Shown here: in pieces, positions 46,806-57,484 of the stretch
How the letters are laid out: every line of letters begins with the position of its first letter
Numbering within the stretch: position 1 is the first letter of the stretch
DNA from: Sarcophilus harrisii
Taxonomy: Eukaryota; Chordata; Mammalia; Dasyuromorphia; Dasyuridae
Direction: 5' to 3'
NCBI RefSeq assembly: GCF_902635505.1
Contig: NC_045432.1
Span: 5,391,275-5,455,274 of the forward strand
Length of the DNA stretch: 64,000 bases
The notes under the pieces: generated by a model
Databases searched by the model: none
Told to the model about the DNA's origin: nothing
Seen by the model: the letters and a program-made list of their open reading frames with translations, nothing else
Translations under genes and position numbers: made by a program

Positions 46806-46990
46806 GTGAATAGCAGAGCTCTTTAAACTTTTGCCATTCGTGCCACCTTTTTGCCTGAGAAATTTTTACGTGACTCCAAGTATATAGATATATAAAATAA
46901 GCATACAAATCAAACATTTTTTGATATTAAATCATAATTTTGTGAGCCCCACCTATGGGGTTGTGAACCATGGTTTAAGAAGCTAGGATA
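46806..46990. repeat. hAT-like nonautonomous DNA transposon with TIRs
   Basis: The ends are inverted: 5' AGCTCTTTAAACTTTT and 3' GGTTTAAGAAGCT. Internal words 'tgcctgagaaatttttacgtg' and 'aaatcataattttgtgagcc' fit a marsupial hAT family. About 180 bp. An 8-bp target duplication is not clear. Confidence 0.6.
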
Positions 46991-47004
46991 GATAGTAGGA
47001 ACTT

Positions 47005-47631
47005 TAATATTAAAGTCACATACACAAATGCATTATCGGTAAAGTTGTGGACTGATCCAACCGCTCTGGAGAGCAATTTGGAATTACGGCCAACAGTATC
47101 ACTACTGGGCCTCTATCCCAAAGAGATCACAGAAGAGGGGAAAGGATCCACAGATGCAGAAATGTTTGTGGTGGCTCTTTTTGCAGTGTCAAGGAATTGG
47201 AAATGGAGGGGATGCCCATCATTGGCGAATGGTTTATAAATTATAGTAGAATGACTATGATTATAGTATATGAATAATTATATTCATTATAGTCTTGTAT
47301 AAATTATAGTAATTACAAATTATAGTAAATGACCGTAATGGAATATTATTGTTCTATAAGAAACAATGAGCAGGTTGATTTCAGAAAAGCCTGGAAAGAC
47401 ACGAACTGATTCTAAGTGAGGTGAGCAGAACCAGGAGAACATTGTACACAGTAATAGCAACATTGTATGATGATCAACTTGATCTCAGCAAGGTAGTGAT
47501 CCAAGACAATTTCAATAGATGTGGGATGGAAAATGCCATTCACATCCAGAGGAAGAACTGTGGAGCCAGAATGCAGTGTGAAGCATACTATTTTCACCTT
47601 TGTTGTTATTGTTTACTTTTTCTTTCTTGTA
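47005..47631 (+). repeat. Older L1 3' end, left part
   Basis: Sense L1: 'ctggagagcaatttggaatt', 'ctgggcctctatcccaaaga' and 'gaggtgagcagaaccaggag'. It is continued at 48,161-48,400 after the inserted younger L1. Confidence 0.8.
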
Positions 47632-48160
47632 AGGCCTGGAGAGACTTACACGAACTGATGCTGAGTGAAATGAGCAGGACCAGGAGATCATTATATACTT
47701 CAACAACAATACTAGATGATGACCAGTTCTGATGGACCTGGCCATCCTCAGCAGCGAGATCAACCAAATCGTTTCCAATGGAGCAGTAATGAACTGAACC
47801 AACTATGCCCAGAGAAAGAACTTTGGGAGATGACTAAAAACCATTACATTGAATTCCCAATCCCTATATTTATGCCCACCTGCATTTTGGATTTCCTTCA
47901 CAAGCTAATTGTACAAAATTTCAGAGTCTGATTCTTTTTGTACAGCAAAATAATGTTTTGGTCACGTATACTTATTGTGTATCTAATTTATATTTTAATG
48001 TATTTAACATCTACTGGTCATCCTGCCATCTAGGGGAGGGGGTGGGGGGTAAGAGGTGAAAAATTGGAACAAGAGGTTTGCCAATTGTTAACGCTGTAAA
48101 GTTATCCATGCATATAACCTGTAAATAAAAGGCTATTAAATAAATAAAATTAAAAAAAAC
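47632..48160 (+). mobile_element. Young 5'-truncated L1 insertion with target-site duplication
   Basis: 529 bp of L1 3' end starting in 'aggcctggagagacttacac', through the G-rich 'taggggaggggg' stretch, to AATAAA-like words and an A-rich tail. It is flanked by the identical 16-mer CTTTTTCTTTCTTGTA at 47,616-47,631 and 48,161-48,176. It lies inside an older L1 in the same orientation. Confidence 0.92.
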
Positions 48161-48400
48161 CTTTTTCTTTCTTGTATTTTTTTCTCTTTTGCTCTGATTT
48201 TTCTTTCACAATATGATTGATATGGAAATATATTTAAAATGATTGTACGCATATAATCTATGTCAGGTTGCTTGGAAAGGAGCAAGGTAGGGGAAGGAGG
48301 GAGAAAAAATTGGGAACTCAAAGTCTTACAAAAATTGAAAACTCTTTACATGTAAGTAGAAAAACAAAACACTATTGAGAAAAAAATTAATTAAAAAAAT
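48161..48400 (+). repeat. Older L1 3' end, right part
   Basis: Continues the older element: 'ctctgatttttctttcacaa', 'gaaaaaattgggaactcaaa', ending in AAAACACTATTGAG and an A-rich tail. Confidence 0.8.
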
Positions 48401-48639
48401 ATTAAGGTCACATAACTATTGTGGAATATGGTGTAAAGTGTTGGTCTAAGCATAATTTTTGAGAGACTGTTCTCTGCTTTTCATCACTGTTGTTATCCAA
48501 TAGGTAGTTTTTTCCTAAATAATTTTTGTTTTCTCATTTATGAAACACTGGGTTATAAGTTCCATTGTTTCTGATTCTCTTGTGTAACAAACCAGAGGAT
48601 TTAATTTTTTTTTTTCTGCAAGAAGCAGAGAATTACTGG

Positions 48640-49410
48640 AATTTATTGGTAGTGTCAGGGACAGTGAGACCAGGGGAGGCCACAAGGTTACATAATCAGA
48701 CAAGACCTTTAATAAGATTCTTTTGCCAGATGAATGAAAGATGGACTGGAGGAGGGAGAGACTTGAGGCAGGGAGACCTCTAACTACAAAGAGATGATCA
48801 TTGAATTAATGGGAGCTCATCCAGGGAGAGAGTGCAGAAAAAGAGAAGGAGACCCAGCATGAGCCTTGAGCTAAAATCATGGTTAGGGGCAGAACAAGAA
48901 GGGAAGTGGGAGAACAAGGAGAGAGTAGTGCCATAAAAACTTAGAGACAAGAGGGAGAGCAGTTAAATGCTGTAGAGAGATCAAGAAGGATGAACCCTGA
49001 GAGAAGGCCGTTGGATTTGGCAACTGAGACATCACTGGGAACTTTGGGAAAAGAAGTTTCAGCTGAATGGTGAGGTTGGAAGCAAGACTGCGAAGGGGAA
49101 GAGTGAGAAGAGGAAGTAGAGTCGATGCGTATAAGCAGCTTTCTCTGGGAGTTTATGGAGGAAGAGAGATACAAGATTAAATAGATTGAGAGAATGATAG
49201 CCTTGTGAAAGCATTTTTTGTAAGGAGGGAGGACATATGAGAATGTTTGGAGGTCAAAATGAAAGAACTAAGAAACAGGAAGAGACTGAAGATTAGAAAG
49301 AGAGAATGGCCATGATTAGGTGGTAATCTGCTTGAGAAGATAGGACAGAATGGGATTAAGACACATTTAGGGGGTGGGTGGCCTTGACCAGTAGAAGGAT
49401 TACCTGGAAT
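48640..49410 (-). repeat. CR1/L2-type LINE relic, antisense, RT region
   Basis: Reading the minus strand gives degraded reverse-transcriptase sequence: FQPHHSAETSFPKV, then VAKSNGLLSGFILLDLSTAF, the fingers of a CR1-clade RT. Flanks at 48,700-48,790 and 49,300-49,410 fit the same family. Confidence 0.6.
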
Positions 49411-49734
49411 GTAGATTGGAATCAGTCAACACGACTGTATGACTGACTCCAGCACAGATGTGGCAGGAATTGAGAGTTGGGGGTTTCCAGCGTGAGTGCC
49501 TGGGAGGACAGCAGTGCTCTTGCCAGAAACAGGGAAGCTCAGAAGAGGAATGAGTTTGTGCCTTTGGAGGAGTGTTTCTTGCCAGGAGAGGAAATAGCAG
49601 TGCCCTGAGCCTTGAATTAGATTGGCTTCTTTCTTAATTTTCCCTAGCCTGACTGTGGAGCGTGAAACCCAGCCATGATATATGTTTGCACGTGCTTATA
49701 TGCACACATACCATTTTCTTCAGGAAGCTATAAC

Positions 49735-49830
49735 TCCATGAGGGGAGGACCCATTTCACATCTTTGTATTCCCAGCACCTGACATACAACAGGTACTTAA
49801 TAAATGCTTGTTGAACAATTGGACACTTTC
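49735..49830 (+). repeat. L2-type 3' end
   Basis: 'tgtattcccagcacctgaca' and 'caggtacttaataaatgctt'. Confidence 0.7.
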
Positions 49831-50455
49831 CAGTACTCTGATATAGTTCAGCCCCTACCCAGTCAACCACTGCCTTGGGCACCGAGACTTTTGTACCCTA
49901 GAATCTCTTGGAGGGAGAAGATCGATTAGATGCTGATCCACAGCCACTTTAGAGCACTGGGGCTCCGATGCCCAGCAGTCTCACCTAAGGCATGGCGGTT
50001 TCCTAAGGCTCTCAGGCATTTGGCAGGTCTGGTGCTTTTGTTTGCTTTATATCAAGAGTAAACAGGGAGTAAAACATGAAGTCACATTGGTTTGAGGGCA
50101 GCAGGCCAGGAGGCTAATGGTTTATATTTTGTCTACCCCACTAACTGGAGACCAAAGAGCAAAACTGAGTGAAACGCCATGGAACAAACTAAGCCCTTCA
50201 AGGTAGCCAGTCCCTTAATAATAAATAAGATGGCCGACATTTATATATGAAACGAAAAGATGCTTGCTCCTTGGAAGGAAAGCTCTGGCAGATCTGGAGA
50301 ACACACAAAAAAGCAGAGACATCACCTTGCTGCCAGTCACAGTCCAAGCTCTGGTTTTTCTAGTAGTGATGTCTAACTGGGACACTAGGACTATGAGGAA
50401 TTGAATTGTGATGCTGGAGAAGACTTTTGAGAGTTCCTTGGAAGCCAAATCAGTC
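49830..50455. other. Spacer, no feature recognised
   Basis: No ORF, promoter or repeat that I can name. Confidence 0.4.
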
Positions 50456-51105
50456 AATACTCAGAGAAATGAACTCTTACCATAAAAGAGGGCCTATATG
50501 CACAAAGATATTTGTAGCAGCCCTTTTGGTAGTGGCAAGGAATTAGAAACTGGGTGGCTGTCCATCAGTTGAGGAATGGCTGAATAAGTTGTGGGATACG
50601 AATGCGATGGGAAATACTATTGTTCTATAAGAAACGACCAGTGGGATGATTTCAGAGAGTCTGGGCAGACTTACGTGAACTGATGCTGAGGGAAGTGAGC
50701 AGAACCAGGAGAACAGTAACAAGACCATGTGATGATCAATTGTGATGGACCTGGCTCTTTTCAACAATGAGGTGATTTAAGGCCATTTCAATAGACTCGG
50801 GATGGAGAGAGCCATGCGCATCTAGTCAGGGGACTACGGGGACTGAATGTGAATCACAGCATAATATTTTCACCTTTGTTTGCTTTTTCTTTCTTGTGGT
50901 TTTGTTTTCCTTTTGGTCTGATTTTTCTTGTACAACATACCAAATAATAAAATATGTTTGAGAGGATTGTACATGTTTAACCCATATCAGATTGCTTGCT
51001 GTCTTGGGGGAGGAGGGAGGGAGAAAAATTTGGAACACAAAATCTTATAAAAATGTATGTTGGAAACTATGCGAGGTTGGAAAATAAAATACTACTGAGG
51101 GAAAA
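50455..51105 (+). repeat. L1 3' end, sense
   Basis: 'gtggcaaggaattagaaact', 'gttctataagaaacgaccag' and 'gaagtgagcagaaccaggag', ending 'gaaaataaaatactactgag'. Confidence 0.85.
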
Positions 51106-51134
51106 GAAATTGTCTCTGACTATTCCGTGGAATA

Positions 51135-51375
51135 GGACAGCTGGGTTGCACAGTGGATAGAATACCAGGCCTGGAGTCAAGAAGAGCTGAATTAAAATCC
51201 TGATTCAGATACTTGCTAGCTGTATGATCCTGTTTGTGGTAAATCACGTAGTCCTATTTGCTTCAGTTTACTTTACCTGTAACAGCAGCTGGAGAAGGAA
51301 ATGGCGAGCCATTCCAGTATCTCTGCTAAGGAAAGCTCAAATGGGATCATGCTGAACAGCAACAATATTCACTGG
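51135..51375 (+). repeat. Marsupial tRNA-derived SINE with long tail
   Basis: Head 'gcacagtggatagaatacc', 'gcctggagtcaagaagagct', and tail 'agctggagaaggaaatggcg' to 'gggatcatgctgaacagcaac'. Confidence 0.85.
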
Positions 51376-51529
51376 AAGGACAAATACTGAAGCTGAAATA
51401 CTTTGGCTAAAAATGAAAGATGGGACTCACTGGAAAAGACTGATGCTGAGAAAGATCGAAAGCAAAAGGAAAAGGGAACGGCAGAGGATGAGATGGATAG
51501 AAACAACAAACATGAGCTCCAAGAGTGGG

Positions 51530-51672
51530 GGTGAGTCAGGTGACACCGTGGAGAGAGCACCAGCTCTTTAGTCAGGAGAACTTGATTTCAAACCCAGTCA
51601 GACACTTAACACTCACCGCGTGACCTTGAGTGATTTAACTCCAATCGCCTTGCCAAAAAAAAAAAAAAAATT
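51530..51672 (+). repeat. Marsupial tRNA-derived SINE, short form with poly(A)
   Basis: 'gtgacaccgtggagagagca', 'cactcaccgcgtgaccttga', then an A17-18 tail. Confidence 0.9.
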
Positions 51673-52130
51673 ATGAGAACATCGTACACAATAACAAGAT
51701 TATGTGATGATCCACTGCCATGGCCTTGGCTCTTTTCAAAAATGAGATGATCTAAGGCAATTCCAATAGCTGTGGAACGGAGAAAGCCGTCTGCAGCCAG
51801 AGAGAGGACGAGAGAGACTGAACGTGGATCAGACGTTTCTGTTTGTTTGCCCGTGTTTTTCCTTTGTCTTTTTCCCCTGTTTGAGCTGATTTGTGTGTGT
51901 GTGCAATGTGATGAAAATGGAGGTGTGCTTAGAAGAATTGTCCATATTTAATATTAAATGTAATTTAATTAAAATTTACTATTGAACATATATCAGATTG
52001 CTGCTTTTTGTGGAGGGGAAAGGGGAGGAGAGGGAGAAAAATTTGGAGCACAAGGTTTTGCAGAGGTCAATGTTGAGAGATATTGTAACATGTATTTGGA
52101 AAAAAATAAAATACTATTTAAAAAAAGAGA
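51672..52130 (+). repeat. L1 3' end, sense
   Basis: 'tatgtgatgatccactgcca' and 'gatgatctaaggcaattcca' to 'aaaataaaatactatttaaa'. Confidence 0.85.
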
Positions 52131-52390
52131 GAGCGGAGGACAGAGGGGCCACGGGGTCACGAAGAGTCAAACCCAATTGAGTAACTGAACAACAGCATTT
52201 ATATAACACTGTTAAGGCGTGCAAGTGCTTTACCCATGTGTGCTATTATCCCCATTTTACAGATGGGGAAACTGAGGCCTAGAGAAGTTGTTACTTTGCC
52301 AAGATCGAACAGCTAGTGTCCGAGGCAAGTATCACACTCTGGCTTTTCTGGTCCTTCGCTGTCCACTGAATCACCCGAGAATCCAAGCAT
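52130..52390. repeat. SINE tail (+) followed by CORE-SINE piece (-)
   Basis: 52,140-52,195 reads 'acggggtcacgaagagtcaa', a SINE tail. 52,240-52,385 reads 'cattttacagatggggaaac' and 'cgaacagctagtgtccgagg', an antisense MIR/CORE-SINE. Confidence 0.7.
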
Positions 52391-52559
52391 GTTAGAAAGT
52401 GCACTGCCTAAAGCAGCATTCCCTGATCGCAGTTACTAAGGTCCTATCAAGTCTGAAGAGGTCTTGCCATTCCCCCATGTGGGTGTTATTGTGGCCTACG
52501 TCTAAATCTGGTTTCAGTTCATCAGGTTCAAAGGGTTTTTGTTGCTTATTTTAAAAAAA

Positions 52560-53890
52560 GCCTTCAGGAATCATAAAAATCCAATGAAAATCACTTTAAT
52601 AATTGGAATTCAAAAACAAATAATACAAGAAGAAATGATGTAAAAATATAACTCCCCCTCCACAGTCCGCAGCTAAAGGAAGCACAAGCAGCCTGGCTTC
52701 TGGAAAACATTGCAGGCAATTCTCCTGCCCTTAAAATTCAGACTAGTCGCTGAAGCTGCACTGGGCTGGGCTAGTGGTGGAAGCAGGAGGCCACACTGTG
52801 GCAGCTACCCAAGCTTCCATTCCATGACAGCTTCTACTGGTGAGAGGGTGGGGCTTTGATCCCAGCCGTGGGCAGAAGAAGCCCAGCCCCTTCTGCTGTG
52901 GGCACACACAGATCGAGCTCCCTCTAGGAACTCAAGCTGCCAGATACCTGACCCAAGAATGGGCCACAAGAAGGGTGCCTCCACGGGGGGGCGGTCAGGG
53001 CAGGGCCTTCCACTGCGCTTCAAGTTGCTGCAATGCTACACACTCCCCGAGACCCTTCTTTTTTCAAGGAGTTCACGGGAGAACGGCATCAGGTAGCTGT
53101 TCAGCTCGTGTCTACCTCTGCCCCCGAGCTGGGGCACAGAGTCACACACATGGTCACAACAGCCACACACACACACACACACACACACATAGTCAAAGCC
53201 AACCTGGCTGGATACTTGTCATTCTCTTCCACCTTGTCACAATTACTGGAGAAAGAGACAGGGGCAGGTGAGGGTTCTGGTGTCCCTCTCCTAACAAAAA
53301 TTACCCTTTTTGATTCGTCCATAAGGAGTGGAAGGAATACGCGGACGTGAGGGCCGGCCGAGAAGGGCCCGAGCTTGTCCCTGAAGACAATGCTAACGGC
53401 TTGGACTCCTCTCTTTGAAGAAACTAAAAGCTGCCTTCCTCGGGGCACAAAAGCCATGGAGTGCTAGGCTCCCTATACCACAGGGATGGGAGCCTAAGTC
53501 CTCTGAGAGGAGATAACTGGACCCGGGACGGTGGTCCCAGTAGGTTTAAACATGTCAAACAAAGCAGCAACAAAGGGGCCCGGGTATAATGGGGTCAGTG
53601 AGCTGTGGGCAGCAGTAGAACAAGAGCCAGGCTTGGGGTTCCGGGTAGACTGATAGGAATCCACGACCCCAAATGGCCAGGTCCGGGTTCTGGAAGCTTC
53701 AGCTGGGCTTTTCTTCTGCCGTTCTTGGGAACGGCAACTAAAGAATTACTTGCCAAAAGGCAAGCTGGAAGCCGCAGGTACCGCCTTACCCTTGACGCCC
53801 ACGCCCGGGATCTCGGCCTCCCCGCCCCTCGGCCTCTCCCAAATGCAAGAGGGCAGAGAATTTTCATCACTCAGAACTTCCTTCTCTCTC
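52560..53890. other. Non-repeat region downstream of SLC10A3
   Basis: About 1.3 kb of moderately GC-rich sequence lacking L1/SINE words, just downstream of SLC10A3 on its strand. A minus-strand ATTAAA lies at 52,596-52,591 with T/G-rich sequence beyond. It may be a distal 3' UTR. A minus-strand frame of 119 codons at 53,101-53,457 has no family resemblance. Function unknown. Confidence 0.4.
53163..53190 (+). repeat. (CA)14 microsatellite
   Basis: Perfect CA run. Confidence 0.95.
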
Positions 53891-53896
53891 TTTATT
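53891..53896 (-). terminator. SLC10A3: SLC10A3 polyadenylation signal AATAAA
   Basis: Minus-strand AATAAA about 200 bases after the SLC10A3 stop; a short 3' UTR would result. Confidence 0.6.
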
Positions 53897-54092
53897 CAAA
53901 TGCGTTCGCTAACCCTTCTCCCTAGCCGCCTGCCCCTTCCTCTTGGCACCGAAGGCCATGGCCGGCAGGAATAAAAAAACACTGGTTTAAAAAAAAAGCT
54001 AAGCCCGGACTTTGGGTGCATAGTGCATAGAGACTGAAGGCCTTTGGTATCTGATAACTTCTGGTGGGGGCAGGAGGAGGAAGGCAGAAGCC

Positions 54093-55523
54093 TTAGGTGA
54101 CAGAGTAGAGGCTATTGTAGGCTAAGTGGCCGATGACGAGGGCCAGCATCTCGGAGGTGCTGCTGAGGGCCACGATGAAGGGGGCCTGGGAGGCTTGGTC
54201 AGCCTGCAGGTGTCGGAAGGACAGCTGAAGCACAGCGAGAGCCAGCAAGCTGTTCTGTATGCCCACCTCGAAGCTGACTGTCCGCTGATGGGGTACGGAG
54301 AGCTTGAGGCAGGCCGCCAGAGTGTGGCCCACCAAGAGGCCAGCCAGGGGCACCGTCAGCCCCGCGAGCACAATCGGGGGCCTGACGTCGGCTAAGATGA
54401 AAGCCCCCATTCGGCAGGCCAGGAAGAGCCCCCCTAGGATGAGAACGACGCTGAAAGGCTTGATGACCTTGAGCAGGACTCTGGAAACCCTGGGCATTTT
54501 ATACTTGATGACCATGCCGGCGGAGATGGGGATGGCGATGAAGAGCAAGGTCAGGAGGATCTTAGAGAAAGGAATGTGCAGCGTCTCGTGGACACTGAGG
54601 AGGTGGCCGTAGAGCGCGGAGGACAGTGGCATGAAGCCCGTGGCTGCCACCGTGGAGATCAGGGTCATGGAGATGGCCAGGGTCACGTCCCCCCCGAGGA
54701 GCAGGCTAAAAAGGTAGCTTCCTCCCCCGCCGGGCGTGGAACAGGTGATAATGAGTCCCAGCGCCAAGGCCTTGGGCAGAGTGAAGACCTTGGCCATTAA
54801 AAAGCCATAGAGGGGCATGAGGAGGAACTGGCCCACGATGCCCAGCAGCACCGGATGGGGACTCTTCACCAGCCCTTTCAAACCCTCCAGCTCCACCTTA
54901 CAACCAAACGCACACTTGTTGACGAAGACGAACGGAAGCAGCACGTAGAGCACCGGGCTCTCCGAGAAGCGGCCCAGGCCTCCCTGGTGGCCGGGAGCAT
55001 CGTCTTCCACGGGAGAAACTTTGATGAGAAAATCTTGTCGCTCCTCGATCAACATAGGGGGAACCTTCTGGAGGTCGAGCAGCCGGATGCGCAGCGGCGC
55101 CAGGCCGGCCAGGCCAGACTGGATGTTCACCACAAAGTGGCTGTTGTCCCAGCTCTGGGCGGTCACGTTCTCAATGCTCAGCACCTCTGTGTCCAGAGAG
55201 GTGACGCTCAACACGGGCCCGAATGCCGTCCTGTTACTCTGGGCTGGGTAACAACTAGAGACCACGATGATGCCCTTGCTTTTCTCTGGGAACTCAAACT
55301 CCATGACGGAGTCTTCCCCAATGCTCAGATACCTGCCCTTTGAGAGTGGGGTTTTGGAGCCGGGGGCCACGCTGAAGTTAGCGTCGGGGACTCCCCGAGC
55401 CCCGCCGAGTAGGCCGGCAAGCAGCACGGCCCACCAGAGCGCGCGTTTGGGCGATGAACAGCCACGCTCCCATCCCGTGCCAGCACTTTCCCTGGTTCTG
55501 CCATTGCTGCTGCTTAATGCCAT
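54093..55523 (-). CDS. SLC10A3: SLC10A3 (P3 protein), single coding exon
   Basis: Orphan member of the sodium/bile-acid cotransporter (SLC10) family; transport activity is not established. 476 residues, against 477 in human. It begins MALSSSNGR and has a hydrophobic signal segment (about 30-44). The extracellular N-terminal domain includes RYLSIGEDSVMEFEFPE and N-glycosylation sequons at N97 and N119. The multi-pass bundle starts near 190 (VLYVLLPFVFVNKC). Family hallmarks are TPGGGGSYLFSLLLGGD (263-279) and EVGIQNSLLALA (419-430). I chose the ATG at 55,523: GCAGAGATGG is a strong context and it aligns with the human start. The upstream in-frame GTG is not needed. The coding sequence is intronless, with a noncoding first exon predicted in the CpG island. 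Confidence 0.96.
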   Translation of the reverse strand: MALSSSNGRTRESAGTGWERGCSSPKRALWWAVLLAGLLGGARGVPDANFSVAPGSKTPLSKGRYLSIGEDSVMEFEFPEKSKGIIVVSSCYPAQSNRTAFGPVLSVTSLDTEVLSIENVTAQSWDNSHFVVNIQSGLAGLAPLRIRLLDLQKVPPMLIEERQDFLIKVSPVEDDAPGHQGGLGRFSESPVLYVLLPFVFVNKCAFGCKVELEGLKGLVKSPHPVLLGIVGQFLLMPLYGFLMAKVFTLPKALALGLIITCSTPGGGGSYLFSLLLGGDVTLAISMTLISTVAATGFMPLSSALYGHLLSVHETLHIPFSKILLTLLFIAIPISAGMVIKYKMPRVSRVLLKVIKPFSVVLILGGLFLACRMGAFILADVRPPIVLAGLTVPLAGLLVGHTLAACLKLSVPHQRTVSFEVGIQNSLLALAVLQLSFRHLQADQASQAPFIVALSSTSEMLALVIGHLAYNSLYSVT

Positions 55524-55546
55524 CTCTGCTGAAAGACCGGAGCCAT
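55514..55546 (-). other. Upstream ORF overlapping the SLC10A3 start codon
   Basis: ATG at 55,546 in another frame, ten codons (MAPVFQQRWH), then TAA. The main ATG (55,523-55,521) lies inside it. Confidence 0.55.
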
Positions 55547-55617
55547 CCACTCAAGAGAGGCGGGGAGAGAAGTCTGTGGGTTCAGCAGGGCCTCCTAACG
55601 AGTACCATGAGGTGGAC
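55524..55617 (-). other. SLC10A3: SLC10A3 exon 2 leader, predicted acceptor at 55,618
   Basis: On the minus strand a pyrimidine-rich TTCTCTCCCAG precedes GTCCACC, giving an exon start at 55,617. Confidence 0.5.
55582..55608 (-). other. Short upstream ORF in the SLC10A3 leader
   Basis: ATG at 55,608, eight codons (MVLVRRPC) and TGA. It lies in the predicted exon 2 leader. Confidence 0.5.
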
Positions 55618-55907
55618 CTGGGAGAGAACTGGGCAGCTGACTGTTGTCTTGCTGTTGTTGTTGACAGCACAGCCCTGCCTGGGGAGAGGAGAGATGGAGA
55701 AGTGTGAGAAAAGCAGGTTGGGGGGGGGGGCAGTTAGCCCAGGCTGTTGGGCCACGGAAGAGAGCCAGAAGCAAGACAGAGGAGGACTCTTCTCTTGGAA
55801 GCCTGCCACCTCTCCAGGGTTTCCTTCATTGTAGCCGTGAGCTTTTACAGCTCCAACCTACCAGAGCCTCACATGGCCCTAGAAACCGACTCCGCTCTAG
55901 AATCAAA

Positions 55908-56060
55908 GCGGCAGCTAGGTGACGCAGTGGAGAGAGCACCAGCCTGAAGTCAGGAGGACCTGAGTTCAAATCTGCCCTCAAACACTTAACGCTTCCTGGC
56001 TGTGTGACCCTGGGCAAGTCATTTAACCCTGATTGTCTCAGCAAAAACTGAGTAGCTGGC
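55908..56060 (+). repeat. Marsupial tRNA-derived SINE, well preserved
   Basis: 'gcggcagctaggtgacgcag', 'ctgaagtcaggaggacctga' and 'gtgaccctgggcaagtcatt'. It is in the SLC10A3 intron, antisense to the gene. Confidence 0.95.
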
Positions 56061-56500
56061 CATACCAGGCCCCAGACCCTTCATTTCCTTTGGCTCTCTC
56101 CCCACTTTGCCTGCTTCTCCACCCCTCCCCAGCCCAGGGAGGGCTTTGACTGATCCAGGGTCTGAGAAGACAGCCCCTTCTCCTGAAGACTCTCATAGCA
56201 ATGCCTGTATGCCCAGAAGGCATAGACTAGAAAGTTCCCCCCTTCAGTTTCCCATTGCCAAGGGCCCGACAGTAGTCACCATTACGTCCCCTTCCTTCTG
56301 GGCCACCATGCTGAACTCTACTTAATAGTCTTGTGACAGGAGAACAGTGAGGGGAGATGGGAAGAACAGTATAGCCAAGAACTAGAGTACATGTAGGAGG
56401 AGCAGTGGGCAAGAAAACTGGAAAAGGAAGTGGGGTCAGACTATAGAAGGTCTGGCGTGCTAAGCTGGAGCCTGCTGGCCATGGGGAGCCCCTGAGGTTA
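56060..56500. other. SLC10A3 intron sequence, nothing recognised
   Basis: No repeat or signal that I can name. Confidence 0.4.
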
Positions 56501-56645
56501 GGGATCTGTATTCAAACCCTAATGTCTAGGCAAGTTATTTGAGTTATCTGTGCCTCAGTTTCTTCATCTGTAAAGTGAGATGGTGGTCCAGATGACTTCA
56601 ATAGTCCCTTCTGGCCCTCCAGCTACGTGTTTTTGACCATGCACG
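56500..56645 (+). repeat. CORE-SINE/MIR 3' part
   Basis: 'gtgcctcagtttcttcatct', 'gtaaagtgagatggtggtcc' and 'gtcccttctggccctccagc'. Confidence 0.75.
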
Positions 56646-57100
56646 TAAAGCTGGGGGCTGTGGCCAAATCTATACTTGACATCCTTACGCAGGCTACATA
56701 TGTCTGTCTGGGATTAGAAAGCAGTGGCTCCCTTGAAGACCTAAAAGCACTGGATTTGAGCTGGAGCAAGAGATAGGACCATGCCCACAAGGTGTGGTCA
56801 CCCTCCCCAAGCCCCCCCCCCCAAAGGGAGTAGTTTCTTATTCAATTGCCTTCCCCGTTCTGTTAAGCAGCTATTCACATGACGTGACTCCGAGGGTTCT
56901 GGGAAGGAAAGCTTTCACATCAGGTCAGGAATCTTGGTGATGGTGCACATCACACGCTTGGATCTATTTATCAGGTTCTTGAGACCCCCCGGCTCAGTTT
57001 CTCTCAGACCATTTCCTGTGCTTGGGTTTCAACCTTTCAAATATTCAACTCTTCCTTTCTAGGATCACAGACTTTAGAACAAGGAAGACTCTATAGAGAC
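56645..57100. other. SLC10A3 intron sequence, nothing recognised
   Basis: Contains a C10-11 run near 56,812; no other feature seen. Confidence 0.4.
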
Positions 57101-57446
57101 CATCTATAGACCCTCTAAGAGATGAGAAAACAAATCTCTCTCTTCTCAGATGTACAGAAAGGGTATGTGCTGTCATCACACTGGTATGAGGAGAAGGGAA
57201 GGAAGGGCACATTTGAATAGATGGGGGAAGTAAAAATAGCGTTAATATCATAAAAAAAGCATCCATGAGAATGGTCTTAAAAAAAACCGAGGAAGTGAGA
57301 AAAAGGGATGCATTGGGAGAAGGGGGAAGGGAGAGGTAGAACAGGAGAAATGACCGCAAATAAAAGAGGCACACAAGAGCTTTCACAAAGTAGAGGGGGA
57401 ATGGTTGAACTTCAGTCTCAACAGAACTGGTTCAAAGAGGGAAGTG

Positions 57447-57484
<38 letters not shown>

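Noticed and set aside
47716-47931. Small protein-like frame, also found inverted at 62,529-62,744
   Set aside because: Both lie in L1 3' ends; the similarity reflects shared repeat origin, not a gene.
53101-53457. Possible 119-codon minus-strand gene
   Set aside because: Its C-terminal third is a translated CA repeat and no domain is recognisable; kept as an unassigned region.
55521-55550. GTG at 55,550 as the SLC10A3 start
   Set aside because: An in-frame ATG in strong context lies nine codons later and matches the human N-terminus in length.
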